Positions 43,590 through 55,516 of a stretch of DNA of 64,000 nucleotides are shown one piece after another. How positions within the stretch are numbered: position 1 is the stretch's first letter; every line of letters starts with the position of its first letter. The position numbers and the translations under genes were made by a program. The DNA lies in NCBI RefSeq assembly GCF_036850765.1, contig NC_089493.1, positions 14,571,632 to 14,635,631 of the forward strand, given 5' to 3'. The notes under the pieces were generated by a model. The model did not search any database. It was not told the DNA's origin and saw nothing but the letters and a program-made list of their open reading frames with translations. Source of the stretch: Saccopteryx bilineata. Its lineage: Eukaryota > Chordata > Mammalia > Chiroptera > Emballonuridae.

Positions 43590-44212
43590 CTGTACTTTTT
43601 GCTCCATAAGACGCACCCAACCATAAGACACACCGAGGGTTTTTTTTGTTGTTGTTGTTGGGGTTTTTTTTTTGGGGGGGGGGTTGTATTTTTCTGAAGC
43701 TGGAAACAGGGAGGCAGTCAGACAGACTCCCACATGTGCCAGACCGGGATCCACCCGGCATGCCCACCAGGGGGTGATGCTCTGCCCATCCAGGGCATCG
43801 TTCTGTTGCAACCAGAGCCATTCTAGCATCTGAGGCAGAGGCCATGGAGCCATCCCCAGCGCCCGGGCCATCTTTGCTCCAATGGAGCCTTGGCTGCGGG
43901 AGGGGAAGAGAGAGACAGAGAGGAAGGAGAGGGTGGAGGGCGGAGAAGCAGATGGGCGCTTTTCCTGTGTGCCCTGGCCGGGAATCCAACCCAGGACTCC
44001 TGCATGCCAGGCCAACGCTCTACCACTGAGCCAATTGGCCAGGACCCACACCGAGGGTTTTAAGGAGGAAAATAAGAAAAAAAATATTCTGAACCAAATG
44101 GTGTGTTAAAATATTTAATAAAATTTCGTATTTTTTGCTCCATAAGACGCACGGGCATTTTCCCCTCCACTTTTGGGGGGGAAAAGTGTATCTTACGGAG
44201 CGAAAAACAGGG
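43590..44212 (-). mobile_element. Palindromic MITE with TA duplication, copy 2, split by a SINE
   Basis: This is the reverse complement of the MITE at 3999-4202, bounded by TA at 43588-43589 and 44213-44214. The SINE and one duplication account for 418 bp; the remaining 205 bp match the 204 bp of copy 1. Ends are CTGTACTTTTTGCTCCATAA and, reversed, CCTGTTTTTCGCTCCGTAAG. The internal inverted end TTTTGCTCCATAAGACGCAC is at about 44134-44153. Confidence 0.88.
43644..44046 (-). mobile_element. Long tRNA-headed bat SINE, copy 7, inside the MITE
   Basis: Reversed it starts GTCCTGGCCAATTGGCTCAG and has a GGTTGGATTCC B box with one change. The 15-bp duplications CACACCGAGGGTTTT at 43629-43643 and 44047-44061 are MITE sequence, so the SINE is younger than the MITE. 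Confidence 0.93.
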
Positions 44213-44216
44213 TACT

Positions 44217-44362
44217 CTGCTATATAAGTCAATCTTTCCTCTAAAAGCAGTTGTGCCACCTAATTACCTCCTCAAGGCCCTCCCTCCAGATACCATCACA
44301 TCGGAGATTAGGGCTTCAGCATATGAATTTGGGGGGGGGGCACAAACATTCAGCCCGTAACA
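44217..44362 (-). mobile_element. MaLR-type LTR fragment
   Basis: CACCTAATTACCTCCTCAAG, ATACCATCACATCGGAGATT, AGCATATGAATTTGGGGG and CACAAACATTCAGCCCGTAA are the reversed 5' part of an MST/MLT1-like LTR. Confidence 0.75.
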
Positions 44363-45747
44363 ATGGCTTTGCAGAAAGGGCACTGAGGTGGCTCAGAAGA
44401 GCTGGTTTCCCCGACTCATGGTGATGTAGAACCAGGCCTTTCAACATCCTGAGCAATTTCCTCTTCGGAGACACAAAATGGAAGGACTGAGCTCTGGGAA
44501 GGTCTGCCTTAAATAATGCTATGTCTGCAATCCGCTAGTGCCTCGCTCCTGCTGGGCTCTCCAGAAATGTGGCCCAAAGGAGTGAACACATGGGTGGGGT
44601 GCCTGTGGAGAGAAATAAATCCCCTGGCCTCTATCGGCTTCCTAGACCCTTAATCAAAAGACACACTTTTGACCTGAGGAGCACAATGACTGAGGTCTGT
44701 GTGCCAAATTATTTTAAGGGAAGATGTGAGAACATTTTTCTTTTGTAGCCATTGTGTTTTACATAAAACCAAAAGGTAACAACGTTTCCTGGGTATCTGA
44801 CAAAGCCTATTGTTTCTTTTCTCTTGACCTTTCCACAACACCTGCCGGGGCGCTGGCTGAGGAATCAGCTTAGCTTAGAAAATTTGAGTGTCGTCTCTTC
44901 CCTGTGCTTTTCGTTGATCTTGTCTGACTCTCTGAGCCTCATACAAACGCTGACATTTCTAGCTCTGAGCCCAGTGCCTCGTTATTTTATATAACACTCC
45001 ATGCTTCAGTTAACTCAGCTTGAAGCAATGCTGTGTCATCTTCAGATGAGCTTTCCCACATTTTTTTAAAGAAATAATTGTAAGTAATATGTCTATATGT
45101 GGTATTTGAGTTATACTGAAGGGCAGACACAATCTAATACAGTGCCTGGTACACATAGTCTGGCTTCAGCAAAAGTTTGTTGAATGAATGACTAACTGCC
45201 ATCTAAACATTTCTCCCAAGACAAACCTTTCCCCACTGCCTGCTGATGTCCCTTCGCTTGCCAGTCCCCCTGCCCCAGATCTTTGAGTTCCTGTGTTCAC
45301 CAAACTAGGGCGTGGGCCCTGATTCTACGCTAGCTCCACCGTGCACACAGCAGCCCGCAACCTCCCAGCAGGCGCGGTCATGCCCGCACACACTGCCACG
45401 CACACATGCTCCCTGGCTGGCAGTGCGTTCTTCCTTTGAGCCAGAGCTCTTTAACAAGAACACAGAAAAGATGGGGGAAGGAGGTTTGTTTCCCAGGCCC
45501 TGCAGGGTGTGCGGCCAGGGCTTTTCCACTCTGTAGAAGGAAACTTTGGTCTCTTTATTCTTAGAACACGTGCCCTGTCATGGTCCACTGTGCCCAAAGC
45601 AGCATTCTACCTTACACAATCTACCAAGACTTTTACTCCCAAGATTGCCTTGAAAATCTTCTTTCAGGGCGGGCTGGCCCCAGGAAACAGGATGGAAAGT
45701 GACAGACTTCACTCAGAAAATTAGGCCATTATAACTCATACTGATAT
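44363..45747. other. Intergenic, no gene recognised
   Basis: 45110-45195 (CAGTGCCTGGTACACATAGT, GTTTGTTGAATGAATGAC) is the tail of an L2 or MIR. Nothing else recognised. Confidence 0.45.
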
Positions 45748-46085
45748 TCGTGTCCAGATGTGCATGTCCAAATAGCACCTCAGAATATGATCTTATTTGG
45801 AAATAGGGTCTTTGCAGAGGTGATTAGTTAAGATGAGGTCATATTGTATTATCATGGATCCTAAACCCAATGCGTGGTGTCCTTCGATAAAGAGGATAGG
45901 ACACTAAAGACACACAGGGATGGTGGCCATATGACAATGAAGGCAGAGACTGCAGGGACACAGCTATCCTTCCAGCAATGCTGAGGATTGCCAGCAACCA
46001 GGAAGAGGCCTCCGGAGGGAGCAGAGTCCTCATGAGGGCTTGATTTTGCACTTCCAGCTTCCAGCACTGCAGGATTCCCCTCCCC
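45748..46085 (+). mobile_element. MaLR-type LTR fragment
   Basis: CTCAGAATATGATCTTATTT, ATAGGGTCTTTGCAGAGGTG, TTAGTTAAGATGAGGTCATA and GATGGTGGCCATATGACAAT keep the sense order of a MaLR-type LTR body. Confidence 0.6.
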
Positions 46086-48650
46086 CGCCCCACCAGAATT
46101 AGGTTAAGGTATGGCAATGTTGTCTGGACTTTATGCCACGATGCTCTAGGTCGCCAAAGGCTTAAGTCATTATGCAGGGAGGGGAAAGAGAAGAAAAGAG
46201 AAGGCCAAGTTCACACAGCCCAACAGTAAAGCACTGAGCTGGATGGCTGCTATGTATATCCATAATTTTATTTAATACCCAAATCAAAACACTGCAACAT
46301 GGTGTATAAGACAGGATGCTTTCAAGAATGTGACAAATTTAATAGATGAAAAAGGCAGTAAGGACACAGATAAATTGAATAATAAAATAAAATGATTTAT
46401 ATGTTAGAGAAAGAGAAAAATACAATATCTCTCGTATAGAGGGTAAACATTTTTATGTCCATGGAACACATACCAAATGTAAGATTCTATAACCAGATGG
46501 CACTAGTCCCTAGAAGGATGGTGAACAAAGAAACTGGTACTGGTGCAGGTAAATCCAAACAAGTGTTAGCAACAGAAGTAACAAATGACTATTTGGAAAG
46601 ATATAGAAACAAGGTGAGATGAAAGTACTGTGCATATCACATGTTAACCTGTAAGGTTGGAGGGTTTTGAATAATGCAGGAAAAGGTGGAGGTATTAAAT
46701 ATATTATAGACTCAGATTGTATATGCCTCTTAATATTAAGAACAACTACTAAAAAGACACAGAAAGAGATTGCAAAGCTACCCGATCAGTAGAGAGAGGC
46801 TAAAAGGGGTGTTCCCTACTCCTCTCTGGGTCCTTTGACTCACCTGTGCCTCTCTGTTCTGGTGCTCGTCACAAGAGAGAACCAGGCTAGTGCCGCACAG
46901 TCAGTGAATTTGCTACTCCTGGTCCCACCTGCAGAAGGAGGGGGGGGGCAGGAAGATACACTGTCTGAACTAGGGAACAGATACTTCCAGGAGAGGTGGC
47001 AGGCTCTGCCAGCACCATAAAAATGTCTATTCCGTGGGGTAGATTGATGCAGCTACTGTAAGACCCCACGGCTGTAAAGATGGTCTCTGTATTCAAAACA
47101 AGTGCTAGAGGATTTTGATTTCCCAATGATGTCTATACAACAACCTTTAGGATCAGATTAACTTGCAATTTAAAAAATAAGGAATATGATGTCCTCTACC
47201 ATATATACACCTACACTCATACACACACACCCTGTGCGCACACACGTGCGTGCACACACACACACAGCTGCACAAAGTAAACACCCCGCAGCACCCCTAA
47301 AGTGTAATCTGTTTGACACCACGTGGGTAGAAATGGATGTGTGAGCAAAGCCAACACAAAAAGTGTCTCCAAACACTTACTCACCCTCCCACTGCCTGCC
47401 AGAGCCATTGTGTTCAGTTTACAGCTTTGAAAATGTAATTAACACTTTTATTCATGGGAGAGTAGGTCCTGAGAAGTTTAACAGGACAGACTATAAACAG
47501 ATTCAGATCCCGACGAGCGATGGTTTACCCGCAGGATAGAGTAAGTCCAGCCAGCATTTCTTGTCTCCTAGGAACCTGGAGACCAACCTGGGTGTAGGTC
47601 ATCCTTGAATCCCACTGTCATTATCACATCCCTCCATCAGACGTGAAAATTAAACCTCACCGACTGCAGCTCCACGCAACACCATAGTGACAGCCCAGAA
47701 AAGCTATTTGAATAAACAAGACCTAAGACGTTTGGCTGGCTTTGGGCTGTAATGTCTCCTCCACCCTCATGGCTCTGGGATTTCACCCTCATGGCTCTGG
47801 GATTTCAAGAACATCCTCCCTGACGAGCAGCGCTGTCCTGCCTTGAGGTGAGAGGGGCTGTGAAGCTCTTGTCCCCAGATATCTGTCGTACAAGTCTGCC
47901 ACGATGCCTGAAAACCATGGGAAACGGCATGTACTTAGGAGGAAGAAAGACAGAAAACTCTCCACATTAGACAACAACTTGGCATAATCTTGAGGGAAGA
48001 AGACCCAGAACTGGCAAATTTTGGTGAAGGGACACACAGGTTTGCATAGCCAAGCAGGGAAGGACTCTGAGCCCGAGCCCCGGGAAAGGAGGAGGGGGAG
48101 GGAAGAGGATGGCACTGAACGGGGCAGACTCCACCCACGGACTGGACGGACGTGTTCCACCATGAGCTGAGAAACAGAAGGAGAGGTTGCGGGCCCTGCT
48201 GGGCAGACCACAGGCGAAGTTACAGACCTTCCTCCCGGAACAGCTGCTTTATGGAAAGATGTGAGGAATATGTTACTTTTACAGGAAAACAAATACAGAC
48301 TTGCTTTGAGGTTCATTGCAAGATCCACGTGGCTCTTTAAAGAGGGGAAACCAGAAGGCTTCACCTTTAAATGTCACACTTACAGTGGACATCACGGGCG
48401 CAGATTTTCCCTGCTCAGTCACGTGGCCTGCTCTGGTCAGTGACGTCACTGTGCACCTGGAAAAGCTGCTTGATCATGAGTTTCATGATAAGACACTAAG
48501 AAGCCTCATTCTCAAAAGTCAGTATCAAGAGCACTGAGTAGTATTAAGAACATGTGTTCTTTTTGATCAAAGTTCTTGAGGAAGTGTTTTCTGGTTGAAA
48601 TCCTATCAGGAACTATAGGGATCTCAAAAGATGGCCTGGATCCTTCAGGT
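46086..48650. other. Intergenic; (CA)n at 47214-47268 and a 22-bp duplication at 47762-47805
   Basis: ACCCTCATGGCTCTGGGATT occurs twice in direct succession near 47763. The CA tract contains CGTGCGTGC. 46280-46780 is AT-rich without a recognised family. No exon. Confidence 0.5.
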
Positions 48651-48668
48651 TAAAGCCTCCCCCCCACA

Positions 48669-49040
48669 CACCTTTTTTTGTATCTTTCCAAATTTAGAAG
48701 CGAGGAAGCAGTCAGACAGACTCCCGCATGAGCCCGACCAGGATCCACCCGGCACGCCCACCAGGGGGCGATGCTCGGCCCACCTGGGGCATTGCTCCAT
48801 TGCTGCTGGAGCCACTCTAGTGCCTGAGGTGGAGGCCATGGAGCCACCCTCAGAGCCCGGGCCAACTTTGCTCCAATGGAGCCTTGGCTGCAGGAGGGGA
48901 AGAGAGAGATAGAGAGAAAGGGGAGGGGGAAGGGTGGAGAAGCAGGTGGGTGCTTCTCTTGTGTGTCCTGACCGGGAATCAAACCTGAGACTTCCACACA
49001 CCAGGCCAACACTCTACCGCTGAGCCAACCAGCCAGGGCC
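48669..49040 (-). mobile_element. Long tRNA-headed bat SINE, copy 8 (older)
   Basis: Reversed it starts GGCCCTGGCTGGTTGGCTCA. Many CpG sites are decayed and the tail is only seven T. Imperfect 10-bp duplications TAAAGCCTCC and TAAAGTCCTC are at 48651-48660 and 49041-49050. Confidence 0.88.
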
Positions 49041-49050
49041 TAAAGTCCTC

Positions 49051-49685
49051 TGTCTTAAAGAACCTGGGACACTTCCCATTGGCTCTGTACTGGACACCTC
49101 CCGTTCGGGTTGTGTCACTAGATGGACTCCTTAATAGGTATAGTTATTTAGGTTCTCTATTCCTTCTTGAGGGAACCTCGACAGTTTGTGTCTTTGGAGG
49201 AATTTAGAGGTGAGGTGCTCTCGGAAACCATCTAGCAAAGTGGCCCTCAAACTTCAGGAATGTCAGAATCACCTCCCTAGACATGAATTCTAATGTAACA
49301 ACTATCAGAATGGAGAAAACTATATAAGTATTCATGTTTTTCTTTTCCCAAATTTCCTATGAAATATAAAAATATTACATAACTAACAGCCCTGCATTTG
49401 TAAAAAGACAGCAATCTTGTTAAGAAAACTATTTGTCACAAACCGTGATTAATGAAGCACCATCTGTGACATTCAGCGTTCTTTGCGTGAGCTGTGACTA
49501 TCTGGGCAAATGTTGATGCTATTGGGCACAGATGGGAAAGAGAAAAGGCTGGGACCAAGCAGAAGTGTGGCATAGACTGTCTGATTGGTGGCTTATGACA
49601 TGCTGTTCAGAAATGTTTATTATCTAGTGTAAGTACATGCATTTTCCTAGAAAACTTTATTTAAAAATCTGTATTCAACATTATA
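49051..49685. other. Intergenic, no gene recognised
   Basis: 49234-49290 (GTGGCCCTCAAACTTCAGGA, then AATCACCTCCCTAGAC) resembles the left end of a MER5-like hAT. Nothing else recognised. Confidence 0.45.
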
Positions 49686-49689
49686 CTCT

Positions 49690-50110
49690 CCAACTGATCC
49701 TAAACACTGCCCCTAGAACAATTCTTATAAAATACCTGCTTCCTCTTTAATCCTCAGGTAAATCTTAAACTCCTAAATTTGAGATTCAAATCCTTCTATG
49801 TTTCGGTCCTTCCTGAGCCTCCATATTTAGCTCTCATGACCAGCCTATCCCCGCTGCTACTGCCCAAAGCCCATCCAGTCAGATTCGTATTCTAATGACC
49901 CTCCAATGTGTTGACCCATGAGCCTTGCCTCTCCACACCCTCTCTTTCCTCTCTGGTTGTCAAAATCATGCTGCTCTTCCAAGGTCAGACTCTTCAGCCA
50001 GCAATTTCTCCCATACACTCTCAATGCTTGCTCTTTAAAAATACATTTATAGAGCTCCTTGACGTTTATAGCACTTAAACAGTGTCTGTAAAAATAGCAC
50101 GGCACTTCAG
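49690..50110 (+). mobile_element. L2 LINE 3' fragment
   Basis: AGATTCAAATCCTTCTATGT, TTCGGTCCTTCCTGAGCCTC and AAACAGTGTCTGTAAAAATAG keep an L2-like order in sense orientation. Confidence 0.5.
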
Positions 50111-50129
50111 TTAACTGTGATATTTGTAC

Positions 50130-51305
50130 TTCTTAAATCAAGTCTATTGAAGTATAATTTACATACAGTAGAATTATTTGTAAGGATGTAGAGTTATATG
50201 AGTTTCTTGTTTAAAAATGTCTCATTGAAGTGTATTTGACATACAATAAATTGCATATATAATACTTAAAGTATAAAATGGGATAAGATTGACACATGTG
50301 TACATTGATGCGGCCATTAGTATAACTAAGATAACCAATGTATCTGTCACCCGGAACTTACCTCAGCCTCCTTTGAGGACTTTTTCTCCCACTCTTCCCT
50401 CTAACCCCCACTCCTGTTCCCAGGCAACCACTGATCTGCTTTCTGTCAATACAGATAGACTAGTTGGCAATTTCTAGAATGTTATAGAGATGGAGTAATG
50501 CAGCATGTCCTTCTTTTGGTTTGGCTACTTTAACTCAGATAATTATTTTGATATTCACCCACGTTGTGCATATGTCCATAGTTCATTTCTTTCTGTGGTC
50601 AGTAGCATTCTCCGGTGGATATGCTGCAGCTACTTTATTCTTTTACTTGTCAATGGATATTTGGATTGGAATGGGAATGGCTGGATCATACGAGAGGTGT
50701 AAATTTTAACTTGTTAAGAAGCTGCCAAACTGTTTTTCAATGTTCTTGTACCAATTTACATTCCCACCACCAGTATGTGACATATATTTCCACTTGCTCT
50801 ACCTGCTAACCAACACTTAATATGGTCTGTCTTTTTAAATGTAGCCTTTCTCATTTGATTTTAATTTGCATTTCTCTAATGACTAGTTTTGTGAGAATCT
50901 TTTTATGTGCTTGTCATCTATGCAGCTTCTTTAGTGAGGGGTCTGTTCAAATTATTTTCCCTTTTTTATTGTTTATTTCTTACTGAGTTTAGAGGGTCTT
51001 TATATATTCTGAATGCAAATTTTTTTATCAGATATCAGATTTGAAAATATTTTCTCCCGGCCTGTGGTTTGTCTTTCCATCCTCCTAACAGTGTCTTTCA
51101 AATTGTAAAAATTTTCCTGAAGTCCAATTTATCAATTCCCCCTTTTTTTGAGTATGCCTTTGGTCCTACAGCTAAAAAAGCATCGTGTAACCCAAATTCT
51201 CGAAGAAGTTCTCTTATGTTTTCTTCTACAAGTTTTATGCTTCCAGGTTACACATTTAGGCCTGTCATCCACTTAAGTCAACTTTTGTATACAGTGTAAG
51301 GTCTG
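50130..51305 (-). mobile_element. Ancient L1 (L1M-like) fragment, antisense
   Basis: The plus strand carries GGCAACCACTGATCTGCTTT, CTGCCAAACTGTTTTTCAAT, TTTACATTCCCACCACCAGT, AACCAACACTTAATATGGTC and TATTTTCTCCCGGCCTGTGG, which is the reverse of old L1 3' sequences including the end of ORF2. All frames are broken. The left part (50150-50280) contains two related AGTATAATTTACATACAGTA-like pieces. Confidence 0.8.
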
Positions 51306-51880
51306 AATCCGATTCAGAGAGGCCATTGATGACTATGTTCACATTGGATTTGAGATAGTTCTGAGATAGCCAAGTAAAGATTCCAGCTGAAAGTTGGAAA
51401 TGAGGATCTGGAGTCAGGAGAGAAGACGGGACCGGAGCAAAGACCGGGAACCACCAGTCTGCAGTCTGTGTGGTAGTTGAGAGAATGAACGTAATGAGAA
51501 ATGAAAGAGTAAGAATTTAAAAGGGTAAAAACTGGAACCCTGACTAACATCAAGATGAAAAGGACAAGGAAAAGAAAAGGAATTGAACTATTGGGCAATT
51601 GGAGTCTTTCATGAGATTGAGGGGTACACTGAGAAGTATGAGGAGAACTCAGAAAAGTGATAGCATTAAGAAGTCGGAGGAGAAGAGAACTTCAAGAGAA
51701 TGACCTGTGCAAATACTGAGAAAAGTCAAGTGAGATCAAGACTAAAAATGAACCATTGGGGCATCCCATGTTCATGGACAGACTTGATATTAAGATGACA
51801 ATATTCCCCAAATAGACTTACACATTCAATATAAATTGCTAATGGGTAGAAGGTTTCTTTTGGGATAGTAAAATGTTTTT
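51306..51880. other. Probable ancient repeat, unassigned
   Basis: GGAAATGAGGATCTGGAGTC, AGGAGAGAAGACGGGACCGG and AACCATTGGGGCATCCCATG read like an old mammalian repeat of the type 'gaatctggagtctggggagag..gccctggggcactcc'. A related segment is at about 52370-52700. Confidence 0.4.
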
Positions 51881-51894
51881 AAATTGACTATAGT

Positions 51895-52244
51895 GCCTGA
51901 CTAGGTGGTGGCACAGTAGAAGAGCATCAGCCTGGAATGCTGAGGACCCAGGTTCAAAACTTCGAACTACAGGCTCACTAGCTTGAGCATGGGGTCTCTG
52001 GCTTGAGCATGGGATCATTAACATGACCCCATGGTTACTAGCTTGAATTCAAATATTGCTGGTTTGAAGCCCAAGGACACTGGCTTGAGCAAGGGGTCAC
52101 TCACTCTGCTGGAGCCCCCCAGTCAAGGCACATATGAGAAAAAGCAAGCAATAAACAACTAAGATGCCACAATGAAGAACTGATGTTTCTCATCTCTCTC
52201 CCTTCCTATCTGTTTGTGTCTGTCCCCCTCTCTCTCTCTCAAAA
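51895..52244 (+). mobile_element. Second bat SINE family (GCCTGACCAGG head), copy 3
   Basis: Starts GCCTGACTAGGTGGTGGCAC, with a decayed B box GGTTCAAAACT and the body CAAGGCACATATGAGAAAAA. Near-perfect duplications AAATTGACTATAGT and AAATTGATTATAGT are at 51881-51894 and 52245-52258. The repeated GCTTGAGCATGGG(G/A)TC units show internal slippage. Confidence 0.9.
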
Positions 52245-52258
52245 AAATTGATTATAGT

Positions 52259-54005
52259 GATGGTTGCCCAGTTGTGAATGCATTAAAAACCATTGAATGG
52301 GACTAGAGAGAATTGTATGGTATATGAGTAATATCTCTTAAAAAGCCATGTTTTTTTTTTTTTTAAGGAACCTCTGGACTTGCTAATTGGAAATTATTAG
52401 TGGCTTCGATAAGAGCGGTTTCCACAATGGTGGTTGCTGAAGTCAGATTCAAGAGGGTAGAGGGAAGAATGGGAAATGAGGAAGTAGGCCACAAACGTAA
52501 CCTGACCTTTCCAGATGTTGTGACAAAGGAGATAGAGTCATACTAGAGAAGGGGAAGCTTTGAAAGGACTGTTATTTAAAGAATGAGAGAATCTAACAGA
52601 GAGAAAGAAATTGAAGCTATTAGATAGAGCATGTGGGGGGGGGGCAGTGACAGCTGTCAATTTCTGGAACACATTGAAACTTGAGTTTCAAACACTGGGT
52701 GAGGGTCAATCTTTTCTCTGATTTAAATAGGGGGAAAATATTCCTAACATCTGTCTAGGTCTGGCCTTTTCTTTCCTAAGGTGATGGGGTTGCTTACTCC
52801 AAGGGTTTCCATCTCTGACATTTTACCGACCAATTCTCCTTATTAGTCAGGATTCAAGGAAAGGAAAGGATCACATTGTGAAAAGTATGATAGTCTCCAA
52901 TGATTATAAATTAATCTTTATTTAATCTTTATTCTTTAATCTCAAGAATTTGGCTTTAATACCAAGAAAGTAAAATGACAGCATCTCTTCAAAATGTTAA
53001 GTTTTTAATCAGCCAAAAGTAGGACTAATGCCATCTACATGGAAGAATGTAAAACTGCAGCTATTTTCAAATTACTAAATAAAATTTTCCCCTAATAGCC
53101 AAGCCCAGATGAGTATTTTGGGGACTCTAAAATATAAACCCATGGACCATTTCAATTTACCTCTTCCCTTGAATTTAAAACTATCCGGTTATGGCCTTTT
53201 ACCTGAACTCAATTTCTGGGTTCATTATATTCCAAGGTTGAATCCTACCACAGTATTTCTAAAATCTTTGTTTTTTTAAATTTTCTAAATGGTTAAACTC
53301 AGTCCCAGTTGAAAGCTCTTGACAAGAAATCCCTCATATTAATAAAGAGTTGGTGGTGGAAACTACATTAAAAGGGTAGTGACGTGTTATCTTTATAAAT
53401 GTTCCTATCGCTAGGCCATAGCTTATATCCTGATGAGAGCTCTGATCGTGGGAGATGCCATTCAGAAATGTCACAGAACAGTTAGTACCAGCGGGGACTG
53501 GTTCAGATGTGACGCGTTTGGGAAGGAAGAACTGCTCGCCCCAGCAGTTCCTCAGTGCAGGGAGCACCCTGCCGTCTCTCATTTTCATCCTCTGGAAGCT
53601 CACTGATGTTAATTTTGGTTGAACGATTTGTATGTGGATTGAGCACCTTTTTAGCCATGACAGAAGACAATTGTTCACCTTCCTTCCACAGAAATGCTGG
53701 CACGGAAGCCAGAACTGATGCAGTCCAGAAATAACTTTGTTACAAAGATGCATATAGCTCCTGGTGCAGTGGTGTGTCATCATTCTGCTCTTAGCCATCC
53801 TGACTCATGCTTTGGATTGGTGTTCACATTGAATTAACATACACTCAAGACAAAAATATCTCTGTATCACCTTAGGAATACTGACTCATTTATTTTTTTG
53901 TTGTTGTGTGAATAGTCCATTATTATTCAACTTTACTAATATGTATAACATTCATTTTAAATGATAGAAGCTTTACTTACAGGAGAAATGCTGAGAGGTG
54001 ATTTA
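52259..54005. other. Intergenic, AT-rich, no gene recognised
   Basis: Apart from a possible old repeat at 52370-52700 nothing was recognised. The 154-codon minus-strand frame at 53334-53798 has no protein family signature that I recognise. Confidence 0.45.
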
Positions 54006-54070
54006 ACACAGTAGCTAAGAGCACACACTCAGGGACCCCTCTGCCTGTATTTAAATCTCAGCTCTGCCTT

Positions 54071-54650
54071 TTTTTTTTTTTTTTTAGTAAGTGAGAGGCA
54101 GGGAGGCAGGGAGGCTTCTGCGGGCACTCGAGCAAGCCCCCTACCAGGGATGCTCTGCCCATCTGGGGCTCCTGCTTCATTGCTCAGCAACAGAGCTATG
54201 TTAGTGCCTAAGGCGAGGCCATGGAGCCATCCTCAGTGCCCAGTACCAACTTGCTCGAACCATTTGAGCCATAGCTGCAGGAAAGGGGTGAGAGAGGGAG
54301 GAGAGAGAGAGAGAAAGAGAAGGGGGAGGGGTGGAGAAGCAGGCGGTCACTTCTCTGTGAGCACTGACCAGGAATTGAACACGGGACTTCCTCATGCCAG
54401 GCTGATGCTCTACCACTGAGCCAACTGGCTAGGACAGGGGTCCCCAAACTACGGCCCCCTGAGGCCATTTATCCGGCCCTTGCCACACTTCCAGAAGGGG
54501 CACCTCTTTCATTTAAAAATAAGATATGTGCAGTGTGTATAGGGATTTGTTCATAGTTTTTTTTAATAGTCCGGCCCTCCAACGGTCTGAGGGACAGTGA
54601 AAGTGAACTGGCCCCCTGTGTGTAAAGTTTGAGGACCCCTGGGCTAGGAC
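54071..54650 (-). mobile_element. Long tRNA-headed bat SINE, copy 9 (diverged), itself split by an hAT
   Basis: Reversed, the head is GTCCTAGCCAGTTGGCTCAG and the B box GTTCAATTCC. The body is shorter and more diverged than in other copies. Duplications CTCAGCTCTGCC are at 54057-54068 and 54651-54662. The hAT at 54435-54641 lies one base pair inside its tRNA-side end. Confidence 0.85.
54435..54641 (+). mobile_element. Non-autonomous hAT element, 207 bp, with 8-bp duplication
   Basis: The ends CAGGGGTCCCCAAACTACGG and, reversed, CAGGGGTCCTCAAACTTTAC are inverted repeats of hAT type. Exact 8-bp duplications GGCTAGGA are at 54427-54434 and 54642-54649. It contains AGTCCGGCCCTCCAACGGTC and no coding sequence. 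This end sequence occurs in hAT families of several mammals, as I recall. Confidence 0.92.
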
Positions 54651-54840
54651 CTCAGCTCTGCCTCTTAGTAACTTTATAACGCTGGGCAAGTGACTTACTC
54701 TGTGCCTCATTTTTCTCATAAATGAAATGGGAATAACAGCATCTCATGGGGCTGCAGTGGAAATTAGGCAAATAATCCTCATCAAGTGTTCAGAACAGTG
54801 CTGGGTACATACAACATCCTAGCCACTGTTATTAGCTCTT

Positions 54841-55464
54841 ATTTTAAATTAAGAAAATGACTCACATTATAAAACATCAATCTAAATATTAAATACAGCA
54901 TCAGGAATTTGATGGTGCTTGAGGCAGTTCTCATGAGCTAAACAAGCACTCGCATACCCTGGAGAACTAGGCAGGTTAAAGCCTAAAGCTCAGGATTAAG
55001 TTGTGCAATCAGTCGTGACTGTGCCTCCCGGCCACTGGGCGACCCTGGGTCCCGCTGCTGTCACCCGCGCCACGAAGATTCTCTACATCGCCTCGTCTCG
55101 GGAGTGACTTCCAGCCCTAACAATCTGTAATGCCTCGAATTCACATCCTTTTGTTCTGTCAGCTATGTGGTACTGTTAATACAAATCTGAACCAGAACCT
55201 GAACCAGTCATCTGTAAAAAAATACTTTTCGTGAGTTAAAGATGAAAAATCACATGGACAGATCCCAAAGTCCAAATTTCGGATTTGAGGGGCCCTGTCT
55301 CTTTAACACGTTTCCTTGTATGCACCCTTTAAAGAGAGCCCCTCTTATACAGGGATGGTTCGGGCCCTTAGGGGATTTACAATGCACGGAATTGGGATCT
55401 AGCCCCGCCTTCTCGCCTTCTGGGGGGTGGAGCGCAGGTGGGCTCCTGGCCTGTGACTCCATGT
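54841..55464. other. Intergenic, no recognised feature
   Basis: Nothing recognised. Confidence 0.4.
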
Positions 55465-55477
55465 CTGATCCTGACCT

Positions 55478-55481
<4 letters not shown>

Positions 55482-55516
<35 letters not shown>

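Larger units (their letters stand above)
54010..54840 (+). repeat. MIR SINE split by a nested insertion
   Basis: The left part (54010-54070: GTAGCTAAGAGCACACACTC, AAATCTCAGCTCTGCC) and right part (54651-54840: CTTAGTAACTTTATAACGCT, GGGCAAGTGACTTACTCTGT, TGGGTACATACAACATC) form one sense-strand MIR. A SINE sits between them and an hAT element sits in the SINE. Confidence 0.8.

Noticed and set aside
50505..50809. Short frames in the L1 fragment
   Set aside because: They are antisense readings of a decayed L1; no reverse transcriptase domain is intact.
53334..53798. A 154-codon minus-strand frame
   Set aside because: I could not recognise a domain, splice sites or a start context, and the region is intergenic. 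It could be an old retrocopy, but nothing in it supports a named gene.
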